DNA of 64,000 bases, taken from assembly GCA_003586115.2 (NCBI GenBank), contig QVOM02000042.1, positions 79,196,202 to 79,260,201 of the forward strand, in the 5' to 3' direction. This stretch comes from Salvator merianae. Its lineage: Eukaryota > Chordata > Lepidosauria > Squamata > Teiidae. The position numbers and the translations under genes were made by a program. This document shows positions 21,801-34,425 of this stretch, in pieces (position 1 is the first letter of the stretch; every line of letters starts with the position of its first letter). Under the pieces are notes generated by a model. It was not told the DNA's origin. It did not search any database and saw only the letters and a list, made by a program, of their open reading frames with translations.

Positions 21801-24650
21801 CACTTTTGCTCAGGGAAAATACTTCCTCGGCACCTGCTATCTGCCAAAGTCCAGTTTTTGCTACAGACTATTGATGACAGAACCCACATAGGATATTTCA
21901 GTTATGAAAATATTCTACCATAGAGCTAAGACCTGTCCACTAAAGCTTAAGATCAGGCTGCAAACTTAACAATATGGTTAAGAGTGCTATTGTACAAATG
22001 GTTCATCTGTATCCATCTTCACAGGGTAGATAACTACCTTCATTCTCCTTTTTAAATTATCTCACAGCCCACAACAATCTTACTCACTCCATCTAAACTA
22101 AGGCTGCATCCACCCAGAAGACAGAAAGCACCCAGTGGAAGCCTGACGGATATGGCAGCTTCACACCAGTGGTGCACCTGTATGTACAGCACTCCTCTGA
22201 CGATGCTTGAAGGGTGGCGGATGCCCTTGGAAACGTCCTTCACACAGAGCAGGAAAAAGGTCTCTGATGGCAATCACATCCTTCAGGGGCTCACGCTGCC
22301 CCTGCATAGATTCACGGGGAAAGAATTCACCAGGCCAGCACTCCATCTGCACGTCTTTTATGTTGCACTGAAAACAGGTGACTCCCAGGACCACTTCTGG
22401 TGTGATGAAAATATTTTTTTGCAGCATCTTTGAAGCTGTGTAATTTTAATTCCCAGCTTCAAAGATAGCGAGGGGGTGAGGTACACACTGTACAGACACT
22501 GCATGCCTTGAGCCTAGGGCGGGAGTAAGACTTCCCACCACTAAAACACTGCAATCCCCCATTGTGGGGATGCACTCATAATTAATTTCAATCAAGTACC
22601 CTGATCTTTACAGTGCTACCTACAATAAATTTGCCATTAAAAATTATTAGGTGAGATAGTTTATAATCGAAATGATCTATCGAATACTTGTGCATTTGAT
22701 CGGTTTACACTGATTTGCTTTTTAGTAAGAATTTATCCATGTTTTGGAAGCAGAAGGGACCTGTAAATGTAAACAGAAGAGTTTACCAACTTTAGTCCAC
22801 AACACAAATGTAGGTCAGATCTGACTTCCAGTTATCGCTACCAGTTTAGTGGAATGGATTGTGACTTATAGTAATTCCCCAAGGCATTGAAAGGTGAGTT
22901 CTTCACGTTTGCCAACTTGCCAGGCTTCCTTGGAGAATTTTGGAAACAAAAAATGTCAGCCTTTCCATTTTTATAAGTTTATGTTCCAAACATATTCAAT
23001 TTCAGGATTAAGAAATGAAATAAGAGTACAATACAGCACATTTTATCTTCAATAACAAAAGATCTTGCTTAGCAAAATTACTTTTACATAAGACTACACA
23101 ACAATTTACTGTAGGTAGGGAATTTCCAATCACGATTACTTTGACAAGCTATTTATAGTATCTTATATGATATCACACCACCTTGGATCCTTCTAGAATC
23201 AAGGTACATAGCAATAAAACCATATATTAAATTACAGGACAAATTTGGAAGGATGTAGGAAATAGCAAGGAGAAAGAGATGTTATTGAAATTCACTAAAA
23301 AGTTGCAGAAGTGCAGCAGGAGGAAAAAGTGAAACAAAGGCTACATTCACCTGACAGTGGGATTCAGCTGAGTGAGGTGTCAACTCATGTGAAGTGTGAA
23401 TGAGCCAAGCCTGAGGTGAAAGGCTTGGCAAGCAAGAGCCACACACCTCACAACTTTTCAAAGCCTTGTAGCTGAGGAACAAAAATTCCACAACTCCTAG
23501 TTCTGTGACTGGGCTGCTTCATGCTAAACCAGAAACAGCCCAGGAAGTCATCCATTGTAGGTTCAATAGACAATAATGGGCTTTCTCCCTCTTTCATCAT
23601 TCTACACTGTGAGAAGGAGGAGCCTTAGGCACTTTCCACACTTAGAATTATTCCAGAATATATAAGCGTATTTCAGAATACATACTAGCACAAAAAACGG
23701 TGCCACTCCTCAATCATGTTTCGTCTACATTGGATGAAGCAATGGACTAGGATCCAGCACCAAAATTAAACTGTATCCCAGGACTGCTGTGGACTTCTTC
23801 CAAGACAACCACAACCAGGCCAGAGGGCCTATTCTAGGCCAGCATGCCCCCTAGGCTGGAATATGCTGGGAGAATATTTTCCAGGAAGCATGGCACACCA
23901 ACAAGAAATTGCAGGGTCGGGAATGAAACACAGTCTCTGTGTTGCCTCTGATGGCTTTTCAGAGGCAGCGGTGGGAATTGAGCCATAATGAGCTTTTCAA
24001 ATGCAGACGGCTTTTGGAAAGGGTTACTGCCACCTCATTCCAATGTGGCCCATGATCACTGTTCCATGCTACGTGGGCCGGAATAGGCCACCTAATGCAG
24101 AAAAGGTCTTAGAATCTGATTCTTGTCATGGGGGGGCAGCTAAACTAGGCTGCCATCTTAGAAGTCAAATGGTACAGACTGATGGACTTTTGAGACCACT
24201 CATGTTTTTTGAAGGGAACCCTTGCTCACTAATGGCATTCCCTTTGCCAATTCAAATGCCCGGGTCAAGCAAAAATGTTTTTGCCACATTAAAGTTCAGT
24301 ATGGTAAAAGCTAATGACCGTTTTGGATTGGCAGGACTGAGGCATGCTGCAGCTACCAACAAGTACAGTCATCTCACTGCCCATTTTCCCTAGCCTTTAA
24401 CATTTATGTCTCTTTTTGCAGGGCTTTAGGCAACAGCAAAAATTAATTTTGCTTAGTTTAATACCCCTTTAACATTTGGCCACATAGATTAGTTCGCCTA
24501 CAGGCTTGGCCTGGTCCTGTAGGCTAATTTGCCCCACACCAGCCCATCAGGCAAGCCAAGAAGCATCACATAATATCACACTTGGCAGACTATTAAGCTG
24601 AAAAGGTCCAAAGGAAAGAAAGTCTGTCTCTGGCAGTATTGAATACCTAC

Positions 24651-24761
24651 GAGATCCTTGGCCTTTGTGGGGAATATTTCCTGCACAACCATCTCTCCAA
24701 GAACAGGGCCAAAGAATGTGCTTGTTTCACTCAGGCATTTTCTCCAACGCTCAGTTTTCAC
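24651..24761 (-). CDS. KEL: KEL exon 11
   Basis: The acceptor is TCCTTCCTTTTTTAG and the donor is GATCTC|GTAGGT. The exon is 111 bp, 37 codons, phase 0. It contains RWRKCLSETSTFFGPVLGEM, the M13 W-x-x-C-x-E-x-T segment. The alternative donor four bases on (GTAG|GTATTC) fits the consensus about as well but would break the phase of exon 12, so it was not chosen. Confidence 0.9.
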
Positions 24762-26557
24762 CTAAAAAAGGAAGGATGACACCTAGTACAAATTTTAAAA
24801 TGTCTCTATTGTAGTTCCTCACTATTTTCTAGGCTACAGTTCCCAGAAAACCTCTTGAATTTCAAATCTGCAAATATTCAAACATTGGTCACATACATTA
24901 GTCCACCTACAGGCTTGGACTGTAGTGAGAAAATTTGGGCTGCTGGAGTCACAACTGAAAATTCCAGAAAAAAAGCGGAGAGAGAGATAATTGCTCCTAA
25001 TGCCTCCTAATGCTAAAGGAATTATTGTCAGAAACTTTCAGAAGTGCCAAAATCAGCAGGCACAGAATTCACAACCGCTCAAAGTCAGAAATGCCAGCAG
25101 CATTTGGACTCAGATTTGCACGAACTCAGAAATGCCAGAACTTTGAATTGACCAAGTCGGCAGTTTCAACCCACTTCACCTTGAAAAAAATGCAGGGGAA
25201 TGTACCAGTCTCTACTGCTAACTTGTGAATATGCAGGCTGGGGATGCCAAAACCTTATGCAGTTCTGCCATTGCAGATACACAAGACTTACACATACTGA
25301 AAGCATGAAAAATGAGGGACATCAGAACTGAGAACATTATAGCTAGGGTTTACCTAAAATTCACTTCAACAGGTGAAATTACAGCTGGGTCTCCATTACA
25401 GGGCCCTAAGCATGTATCCACTATATGCTATGCTATGGTGTCTGCAGACTCATGCCCCTGAGGATTGAGAAATACATCTGAGGCTTGGTGTGCAAGAAGT
25501 GACTTTGAAGTTGCTACCATATGCATTGACCCCTTCAGTTGCCTTTGCTTCATACCTGTGATAAGGGCTGAAGTGACTGAAGGGGACACCCATTCTGGTT
25601 CATGGAGGCCAACACAAGAAAGGCCACTGATCTTGGTCTCTGTGCACAGACACAGTCACTTGTTAATGTGGTCTGAGCAGCAGCAAAGGAACTGAAAGCC
25701 ACTTCAGCCAGGCCATAGTCAGGCTGTGACAAAAAAAGTGTCCACAGGCTGTGATCATACTAGGGATTTTTTAAAACTGCCTGAATAAAATGACTGAATA
25801 ATTCCTAGACGAACAGAAAAAAAAGCCTTCCAAACACATGTATTCATTTATTTGGCTAAAAGCTCACCCAAAGTGCAGCCTATTCACTTCAGCAGGCAAC
25901 CAACCATGACTGCAAGGGGTGCTGCTCACTGATTGGCCACGGGGTAGGAAATCCCTGCGTCTTTGCTGGAGCAGTTTCCGACTCCTTAACAGCTTAACTG
26001 CCAGTTTTTTGTTTGCAATTGTAAATGAAATCATTTTTTAACTCAAGTCTTTCTTTCCTCACTTTGCATTTTTAGTTTCAGGTTTGTTCGATCTGCTTAA
26101 TTATTGAGTTCAAAAGGAAGCTCTGGCTGCCCAGCAAGAGCTTGCTGGTGCCCCTTGCCAATAGTTTAGTGGGTTCCTGTGGGTTTTATTGGTTGCTTCC
26201 CCATAACAAGCAATTCAAGGCTGTGCGACTGGTGGAGGAGTTCCCTGTTCAGAGTAAGGCCACTCGAGAGTTTTTTTCTCCCAGCTGTTGAAGGAGTGCA
26301 TAATTACAGGCTTGGAGGCAGGGTAAGGTGAATGTTTTTATTTCCAGTGTGGACCCCTAGGGTCAAATTCACCCAAAAGGCACTGAAATAGCTAGTCTCA
26401 GACATCTCAGGAACATGACTGCAATCATGTCCTCTGTCATTCCCACCCGTCAAGTTCTACGTTCCCCTCCCACTTTGGTTTCTAAAAATCTTTTTTAAAA
26501 GTTCAATGTGAAATATTAGTGCAATAAAAAAGAAGGAGGTCAAGGAAACAGCCTCAC
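24762..26557. other. KEL intron 10: decayed H3 copy
   Basis: A decayed relative of the 1939-2813 element occupies about 25745-26405 (left GCTGTGATCATACTAGGG, right AATAGCTAGTCTCAGAC). The rest shows nothing recognisable. Confidence 0.5.
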
Positions 26558-26681
26558 CATTTTTGCTGTCTTTCTGTTTAATTTCTCTTTCAGCTCCTGA
26601 TAAGCTTCCTCAAATTTTCCATCCAGGGCTGGAGACAGATTCCTAACCAGGCAGAGTATCATATAAATTTGTAATACGTCC
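26558..26681 (-). CDS. KEL: KEL exon 10
   Basis: The acceptor is CTTTTTTTACAG and the donor is AAATG|GTGAGG. The exon is 124 bp, phase 2 in and phase 0 out. It contains RNLSPALDGKFEEA, aligning to VTLSPALDSQFQEA of human Kell. Confidence 0.92.
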
Positions 26682-26771
26682 CTGTAAAAAAAGACAAAAC
26701 ATGTAATTAATTTCAACAGATACATTTCAAATGAGTGACTAGAAAGCACAAACATATGTGCTTTACATAAT

Positions 26772-27514
26772 GGGCCTGTTCGCACTTTCCACGCTAGAAT
26801 GGGCTAATTAGCCCATTCCAGCATGGAACAGACCCCATCGTGCAGACCCCATCTGCACAATGGGGTCTGAAAACCTACCTGAGGCTGGTTAATGGCATTC
26901 GCGAGTGCGAACGCCATTAACCATGCCTGATGCTCGCCATGACAGCGGCCTGCAAGCGTACGGCCGCTGCCATGGCGACCAGGAGGCCTGCGCGGTGCGC
27001 ACGGCGATGATGCAATTATGCATGCGCACTGGGCCTCTCCCCCGTCCATAGCGGGATCAGGCCTTCCCGATCAGACCCGCGGTGCCACGATTGGGCGCCG
27101 TGATTGGGCGCGCCCGGCCCAATCGGGGCGGCCTGATCCAGCAGCTCAGGCATGATTGCGGCGGCGTGGGCATGACTGGGGCCTCCTGCGGGCCCATTTG
27201 GGCCCGTGCGAAGGGGTAGGCCCCATTGCCCATCATGCATTGCGTGATCACATGATCACGCATGCGTGATGGGTAGGCTAATCACCCAGAAGATGACTGC
27301 CGCCGTGGACAGGAAGGTAGGTGTGAACGAACCCTCACTTGAAGCTCACTTTGAGCTTCAGGTGCGGATTCGGACACCTTTTTACCTGTCCGGCGGTAGT
27401 AACGATCGGCAGCGGATGAGGTCCACTGCCGGTCGTTACGGCCATCTGCCTGTGGGAATGCACTTGTCTAGCAAGCATTCTTGATGCTTGCTAGTTACAA
27501 GTGCGAACAGGCCC
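26772..27514. mobile_element. H2 family DNA element, subfamily c, CpG-rich
   Basis: The left end GGGCCTGTTCGCACTTTCC and right end ACAAGTGCGAACAGGCCC are inverted. AAT flanks both ends. The interior is CpG-rich, containing CCATGGCGACC-, GCGATGATGC- and GGCCCGATC-like words. No long frame resembling a transposase. Confidence 0.8.
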
Positions 27515-28384
27515 AATGTTAGGAGAGGGAGGCAGTGTTTCTCTCGGAATGCTGGAAAGGCCTAGGGATAGGTATCTGAGCAGCAACACCTCATTTGCTG
27601 TGTCAGTGGGCGTTTCTGAATCTCTTTTTTGGCAACTGAAGGTACTTGTTGGTATAGTGAACAATATGCTCTTCTGAGAAACAAGATATCACAGTCTTCA
27701 CCATGGGGGGTGGGGATATGGCAGATGTGGTTGAGAGAGAACACTCTCTTCTTAGCTTCAGTTTTATTTCTTCAAAATTAGCACATCTAACAACAAGAAA
27801 CACTTCACCACCAAGCACCTCACATGGGGTGGATGTCACATCTTTCATCTTTTGACGAAATTTCTGCAGCTGCAAGTGTTTCTGTCCAGAACACAAATAG
27901 TCTCAGAAGTTGGCTAATTTTGATGAAATGTGAAAACATTGCATTGAAGGAAATTGGACTGCTAAGTTGCTACCTTCTTTCTCTGTCACTTAACATGGAA
28001 GGGGAGGAGGCGCTTAGGACAGCCAACCACCCTGAGTCATTGGACCCAACGTTCAGGTAAGGCGACACATGAGTTGGCTGCAGTGGCCCAGAAGTCAGTT
28101 AGGGGATCTAGATATTTGGAGGCTCCACTTCTGAACCCACAAACAGGACACCCCATATTGCCTGTGTGTATGCTTCCCCAGCCTGCATCCTGTGGACCCT
28201 CAACAGAGTTGGAACCAAGGTCCTCATAGCTACAGAAAGGATGTTTTGCAACTGCAAGATTTCCATCCATGCCAGTTTAGCATGTGACTGGAAATGGCCC
28301 TGAAAATCAGATATTTCCAGTCCAATAGTAAGTTGGGATGAACAAAAATCGCTCCAAGTAATTTACTGTTTCCCTGTGTCATCA

Positions 28385-28856
28385 AACTGTGCTGTGATTC
28401 TCCCTTGGAATTGTTTCTTGTGACCTTTCTCTATCACACAACACTAGGACCAGGGGGCACTCTATGAAGCTGATGGGTAGAAGAGTTAGGACCACCAAGA
28501 GGAAGTATTTTTTCACCCAGAGGGTCATTGGTCTATGGAATTTATGTCCAGAAGAGGTGGTGACAGCAATCAGCCTAGACAGCTTTAAGAAAGGATTGGA
28601 CAGATTCATGGAGGTCAGGTGTATCAATGGCTACTAGAATGGATGCCTAGGTACTGCCTCCAGGTTGGAAAGACAGGCAGAACGTCTGTAAAACCATTTG
28701 TGGAAGAGTCAAGAGCAGGTGAAGGTTTTGCCTTTTATCCTGCTTGAGAATGCCCAGAAGCAATTGGTGGGCCACTGTGTGAAACGGAATGCTGGACTAG
28801 ATGGGCTGTGGCCTGATCCAGCAGGGCTCCTCTTATGTTCTTATGTACAGCTAGAG
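28385..28856 (+). mobile_element. CR1 LINE 3' end, different subfamily
   Basis: Coding traces on the plus strand match the CR1 C-terminus (FFTQRVIGLWN, CPEEVVTAISLDSFKKGLDR). They are followed by the conserved 3' UTR GCTGGACTAGATGGGCTG and GATCCAGCAGGGCTC. It ends in TTCTTATGTTCTTATG, the terminal octamers of a CR1 subfamily distinct from that at 2820-6628. Confidence 0.85.
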
Positions 28857-29119
28857 TGCCTTCAAGGATGGGTTCTGCACCTCTGGGGCAGCCTACTGGC
28901 CAGTTGTGTGTAGGCCTGTTTATTCACCAGGCCCCAGGGGCACTTGAGAGGTGCCCACTTTTGACCATTTTGATGCAGCCCTAGACTATTTCATATCCTC
29001 CCTTTTTTAAGAAAAAAGAATTGCTACCAAAAATTAAAACTTAAGAAAAGAAATATCCAAAATCAAGTTATCAATAAACACAAACACTATGTTCCACATG
29101 CTGTTGTCTCTGTAGGACA

Positions 29120-29445
29120 AGCTATCTCAAAGTAAGGTCCTTCTTGTAGCTCTACTAGCCTCAGAGATGTGAGGGGTTGTGGCACCCGAGAAGGCCTTCT
29201 CTATGACACCCTTCCCAGCTTTGGAATAGCCTCCCAGTGGAGGTATGCCAGGTGCCAACTTTATACGATTTTCGGTGACTGGTTAAATTGTACCTATTCA
29301 ACCGGGTCTGTGATTCATAGTTGCCTTTGGATGTAGTCCTGCCAGGGTGGGAGGTTTTAGTGTTCTGTGGTTAATCATATTCTGTGGCCTACCCTGGAAC
29401 CCTCAGGTGAAAGATGGGATACAAATGTTATAAATAAATAAATAG
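29120..29445 (+). mobile_element. L2-like LINE 3' end
   Basis: TTTGGAATAGCCTCCCAGTG (C-terminal W-N-x-L-P-type coding) is followed by a 3' UTR ending GGATACAAATG and (ATAA)n, the usual L2-clade tail in amniotes. Confidence 0.65.
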
Positions 29446-29903
29446 TCCACTTCCATTTTTTTCTGTGGACTTTCCTTGCTTGATTAGGACTATCCAGCAT
29501 GTGGATGTTCCCAGCACTGAGTCCGTTTTTGCTGCAAGAAGCAACCCAGGTGAAGGGCTGCAGGGAAAGAAGTCTGACCCACACCGGAGCAGGGAGGACC
29601 CCAGCCGTGCTGCGCTACTCCACCACCACTGCCACACTGAAGCTTACCTTTTACCAGATGAAGAGGAACCACAAAGTTTTGGCATGGGAGAGGTGGTGGA
29701 GTGGTGGCACGTCATGTTAGGTGTGATCAGGCTAATCCAGGCCAAAAATGGCCTGAGTTCTCTGTCCGTCCCTGAGATGGACTATCTTTTTACAGTGGGA
29801 TTGCTGCACCTGCTGCCTCTTCCCAACGTCTCATTTTTGCCGATCCACATGCCTAGTTCTCATCCTGCCAAGATGAATAAGGTACCCACCGACTGCTGCT
29901 CAC

Positions 29904-30049
29904 CTCTTGCTCTGCCACTCTTTGATCAGTCGTGACATGTTTATCAAATAGTCCATGTCATGTACAACAATTGATTGAGACATGTTCAGCGGCACCGGTT
30001 GAAAGGTTTCCTGAAGGCATGACAGCCAATCAATAGACGGTGCATTTTG
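29904..30049 (-). CDS. KEL: KEL exon 9
   Basis: The acceptor is GATTTATTTTCTAG and the donor is AAGAG|GTGAGC. The exon is 146 bp, phase 0 in and phase 2 out. It contains [11 protein letters not shown] (human [11 protein letters not shown]) and a [14 protein letters not shown] segment. The sequon NMS matches the human Asn345 site. Confidence 0.93.
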
Positions 30050-31017
30050 CTAGAAAATAAATCAAGGAAAAGACAATTACAATATTCCCCTGCCACGACA
30101 AGGGGGTATTTGCACACTTATTGAACTGTCAGTACTGGATGTGAAGAAGGGAAGCATAACAGCAAAATCGTTGCTCATGAATGGTTCAAAGGACTGGAGC
30201 GGGTGAGCTGAAGGAGAATAGTATCACACACAAGAATTGGAAGCTATATTGATAGCTTACCTCCAAGCTTTCAGGAAAATATGTCTTACTGAACTCAGTG
30301 GGGATGACTTCTTTGCAGGTATGCGCGGGCAGGAAAGAAAAGGACTACTTGTTTTAAAACTGGAGCATTAAAATGCTTTGGGTTAAGATCTCTAAATGGA
30401 ATCTAGTTATTCTTCCATGCATTTGTTTCTCTCTAATCCCGTGGTTTATCCCACATCTTGTGATCAGTATATCTCCTGGGTAACGTAATTGACAAAAGTC
30501 TAACACTAAATGCTTTCATTCTGTGGCTCCAAAAGATAACATTAAAAGAGAGGGGACTTTCTTTCCAGAGACTTTCTAGAGACTGTCTCCAAACTATTCA
30601 TAATCTTCTAATCTTCTATGGGGCTTTTAAATGAGGACATCATCTTACTATCCTCAGGAAGAAGATCCCCCAAGCCACTTCCTTAAGGGACCTTAAAGCA
30701 TTCTATATGCACTGTCTTGTGAAAGTTGCAGATAGCAAGCTTGGAAGGAGGGGAAAGGAGAGAGGACATATTCAGGAGGAAGGCAGCATGACTTGCACTG
30801 CATTCCTGCCCCCAACAGAGCAAGTAGGGGGCACATCACAGGAAGCGAGAATGCAATGCAAATTGTGCCACCTCACCTCCATCTGACCCATCTTTCCCTG
30901 GATGGGTGTGTGCTTTGTAGCCATCAGTTACCCAGAATGCATAGCCCTGCCATTCAGAAGCAGGAGCACAGACATTCTTACTATATACAAATGGACATGG
31001 ATCCCATGACATATAAC

Positions 31018-31275
31018 TACCCTGTTACCCCAAAAATAAGACCTACCCCGAAAATAAGCCCTAGCATGATTTTTCAGGATTTTTGAGGATGCTCAAAATA
31101 TAAGCCCTACTCCAACAATAAGCCCTAGTTACAAAAATGTTGATTTTTTTGTTCAAGAATAAATGTAGATTGTTGTTCATGGAAAAATAAGACATCCCCT
31201 GAAAATAAGCCCTAACGCATCTTTTGGAGCAAAAATTAATATTAGACCCTGTCTTATTTTTGGGGAAACACGGTA
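31018..31275. mobile_element. Mariner-like MITE with CCCCAAAAATAAGAC ends
   Basis: The left end is TACCCTGTTACCCCAAAAAT and the right end inverts to TACCGTGTTTCCCCAAAAAT. TA lies at both edges. The interior repeats AAATAAGCCCTA several times in both orientations. Non-coding. Confidence 0.75.
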
Positions 31276-32537
31276 TCAGGTTTCAAATACAGGGAAACTG
31301 ACCAGAATTCCTGGACCCTGGAGAGGCCGAATTTACCCATGTTTTTCCTCTACCTGCATCCATTTTAAAGAGGAAAAAGCTATCTGCAAAAGTACCAACA
31401 TTTTCCCTTCAGCTCTTGAAGAAACTCAGGAAATTACGCATTAACGGTTAACAAAAAGATTGAGCAAGTATCTAGTCCTATTGTTCAAGCCTACATCTTG
31501 AGAACCTCTCATTAAGAATGCAAACAGCACAATTTAAGCTCATCAACCAGTGTAGTTGTCTGATTATCTCTCTACGTGACCAAACACACACCTTTGCCCA
31601 ACTAAAAAGAAGCTTGTTCCTTTTTCTACTTGGGAAAAAGAATATAAAAAGTTCAGGTTTTTTCTATTAGGGAGTTAGCAGAGGAAGAAGGAAGCAGAGG
31701 AAGGAGAGAGGAAGGAGAAGAAACATGAGAGAGAAGAAGAAGAAACAGAGGGAAGAATGATCACCTATCTCAGCCCCATTTTTCACTGACTGAGAGCTGT
31801 TTTACTTCCCTCCTGAGATGGAGAGGGAACAGATTTTTCTAAGGAGCTGCTTGATCCTACTGCTTGCTGGCAGTTTCCTTTATTTTCCGTTTTAGCTGAT
31901 TTCACTTGATGAGGGATTTCTATATCTCTCTCCATGACCCTTGGCAAAAGAGCTGGTTTTTTTTTTGTTTTTTTTTAAAGGAGTAAGGGTTGTGGAGCCT
32001 TATCCACATCCCATTCTCTGATTTTTAACCCATTTTGCCTGCAAGAGACCTATGCATCTTTCCCCCCAAATTTTCCTTTTTGGCATGATGAAGATTTACC
32101 TGGAGAAGACTACAGATGGGTGAGATTTACCCTTTAATGCTAAGAACCTTTCTAGTCTCCATTGCTAGCTTCACCCAGACTCTCTCTCTTTCTTCCCTCC
32201 TTCTCTCCCTTTTACACACAGTAACTAGGTCTTCTTACTTAAGTTTGGAGCCAAGCCTTTTTCTTTTCCTTTTCCAAATGCCAAATTATCTATGCTACCT
32301 ATGAAGCTAGGTAGCTTCATAGATTCTAACAAATTACATTGTTTACTGCTGCTTCTTTGGATTTCAATCTTTGTGCTGGGTTCTAATAAAGATGCACCAT
32401 TCTTTTCAAGGATTACCTCCTCTTTATTTGCATTTTCTGTGTCAATTTAGTGTTATTAAAACCAGCCCCCAAAAATTGATCCCTAAAAAGATTTAGTGCC
32501 TGGGTAAGGCTAATTTCCCCAAAACATTTTCCCCAGA

Positions 32538-32600
32538 ACACACACACACACACACACACAGAGAGGGAGGGAGAGAGACAGAGAGACAGAGAGACAGAGT
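32538..32600 (+). repeat. (AC)n / (GAGAGACA)n compound microsatellite
   Basis: About eleven AC units are followed by a GAGA/GACAGAGA tract. Confidence 0.95.
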
Positions 32601-33809
32601 CTAATATAGCTTGAATGCTCCTCCAAACAAGAAAACACTTTTCCTATCCCATTCCCCTGCTGAAGAAATTTTCATCTCTGGAGGAGAGATTTTGGAGAAC
32701 CCCTGGGCAAAGGACATAAAATAAAATGAGGGTGATTTTCAAAGGAACCCTCCAAAGTCCTATCTTGAAATGGGGGAATTCTATGTTTCATCTGAGTTGA
32801 TTTGCCTTCCAAACTAAAATCCATATTCCAGCCCATGTAAACAGTTTTGGCTACTCCTTTTTGTACTCTTCCCATTCTGAACAGGATAGTATAAAATTAA
32901 TTGGAATATATATTTTAGATGGTTTCTTATGAAAGAAAACAATCCGAATTTGGGAGGGAGGGGCAGAATAACCAAATGATAGAATCCCTTCCCTCTAGAT
33001 GCTATAATAATCAAAACCGGAATTCAGGTGATGTACAAATCAGTTGAAATCCTTGTACTATAAAACAATAACATGATCAGACATAAATACAAACTAATTA
33101 ATCAGATTAATATAGCTGGTAAATAAAAATATCTTAATCTGGTGCTGAAAAGATCCTGATACATCTTGGGGAAGGCTAGATACTGAGAAATTTATTTTCT
33201 TTTTCTCTGTAATTTTTGCACTTGCTGGGCTGATAACAATACTATACCAGGCCAGTAAGCATCCAGCGCAGTGGTGGCCTTCACACGATAAATACTAAAC
33301 TACCCCATACCTGCTTGTAGTGTGAATGGCCAGTCCAGGACAGCCCAGACTGTCAAGGCAACATATGGAACAGCATTTGGTCAGAGGCCAGATCTGGCAG
33401 CTGCACATGACTGCACAGCCACAGTCATGAAGCCATACCCACTCACTATGCCACACCTGGAAGAGAGTGCAAAATCACCTTCTTCAGGAACAACCCAGGT
33501 GCTTCTGGGCAGGCTGAGGACTTTTTTTTAGTAGTTCAGAGCTGGATCGCTCCAGGGAAGGCTCATCCCACTCTGGAGCAGCTACAGCAGTGGAGCAATG
33601 CAGACGTGCCTGACCAGTGAACTGATAGAACTGCTCCATCTGGTAGGTGTAAAAAGGCTTTTGGAATAGGAATTCATATCTTCATCCAGCGTAAAGGAAT
33701 GTCTGCCTACATTTCAAGCTAGTGAAGAAACTTTTAAAAAGAAACAGCTCTCCAGTTTTTTCCACTTTAATCTAGAAATTTTTCTTGATTTAAATAACAA
33801 CTTAAAGTA

Positions 33810-34425
33810 CAAGATATAGGAGCCCATTCTAAGGTGGAATGGACAACACAGCGTGGAAACTGTCCATGCTGCATGGCTGGAAACCTCACCTGAAGCCAGA
33901 TACCGGCATTTGCAGATACCGGCAAATGCTGGTAGTTGTGCCTGATCCTCACCATGCCAGCAGCCGGGAAGCATCTAGACACCGCCATGACAATCGGCAG
34001 GCTCGTGCAGGTGTGATCAGCTGATCATGCGGCCTGACCGAGGCATCACATAGGCCCAGTCATGCCCAGTTGTGTAGGCCCAATCGTGCAGGTGTGATCA
34101 GCTGATCATGCCTGCACGCACCTGCGCACAGCACGGGCCTGGTGGTCACCATGACAGTGACCAGACGCTTCCTGGATACTGTCATGGTGAGGATGCATCA
34201 TTCAGGGCATCCCATGCCCCGATTGTGCACACCTGATTGGGCCCAATTGCCTGAGCACACAGTCACGATCAATGCATTGCATCAGCCTGGAAGCTTAACC
34301 ACCAGGTATCCACAAATCGGACTGGCTGTAGCCTGCTCCCAGCCACTCTGGCCTCCACAAGGCGCGGATGCACTTGGTTAGCAAGTATGCTTGATGTTTG
34401 CTAGCAGCAAGTACTAAGAGGCTTG
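33810..34425. mobile_element. H2 family DNA element, subfamily c, decayed
   Basis: The interior words CCTGATCCTCACCATG, GTGATCAGCTGATCATGC (twice) and TTGGTTAGCAAGTATGCTTG are shared with the copies at 26772 and 59578. The termini are eroded (AGCCCATTCTAAGG on the left, AAGTACTAAGAGGCTT on the right), so ends are approximate. Confidence 0.55.

Larger units (their letters stand above)
17603..24650. other. KEL intron 11: H2/L1 nest, H1, hAT element, unassigned DNA
   Basis: It contains an H2 element with nested L1, an H1 MITE, a GC-rich hAT element and a partial H1. In 20210-21050 there are weak H1-like words (CCTTTCTGCACTTATG at 20216). The segment 21800-24650 shows only scattered MITE-like words such as GGCTGCATCCACCC near 22104, and no exon. 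Confidence 0.55.
26682..29903. other. KEL intron 9: H2, CR1 and L2-like 3' ends
   Basis: It holds an H2 element next to exon 10, a CR1 3' end and an L2-like 3' end. I see nothing assignable in 27520-28380 or 29450-29900. Confidence 0.6.

Noticed and set aside
26772..27514. CpG island or GC-rich gene
   Set aside because: Bounded by H2 terminal repeats with AAT on both sides; frames are repeat-derived.
31640..32480. Possible LTR with AATAAA near 32384
   Set aside because: No terminal TG/CA pair, duplication or primer site could be defined; kept only as intron description.
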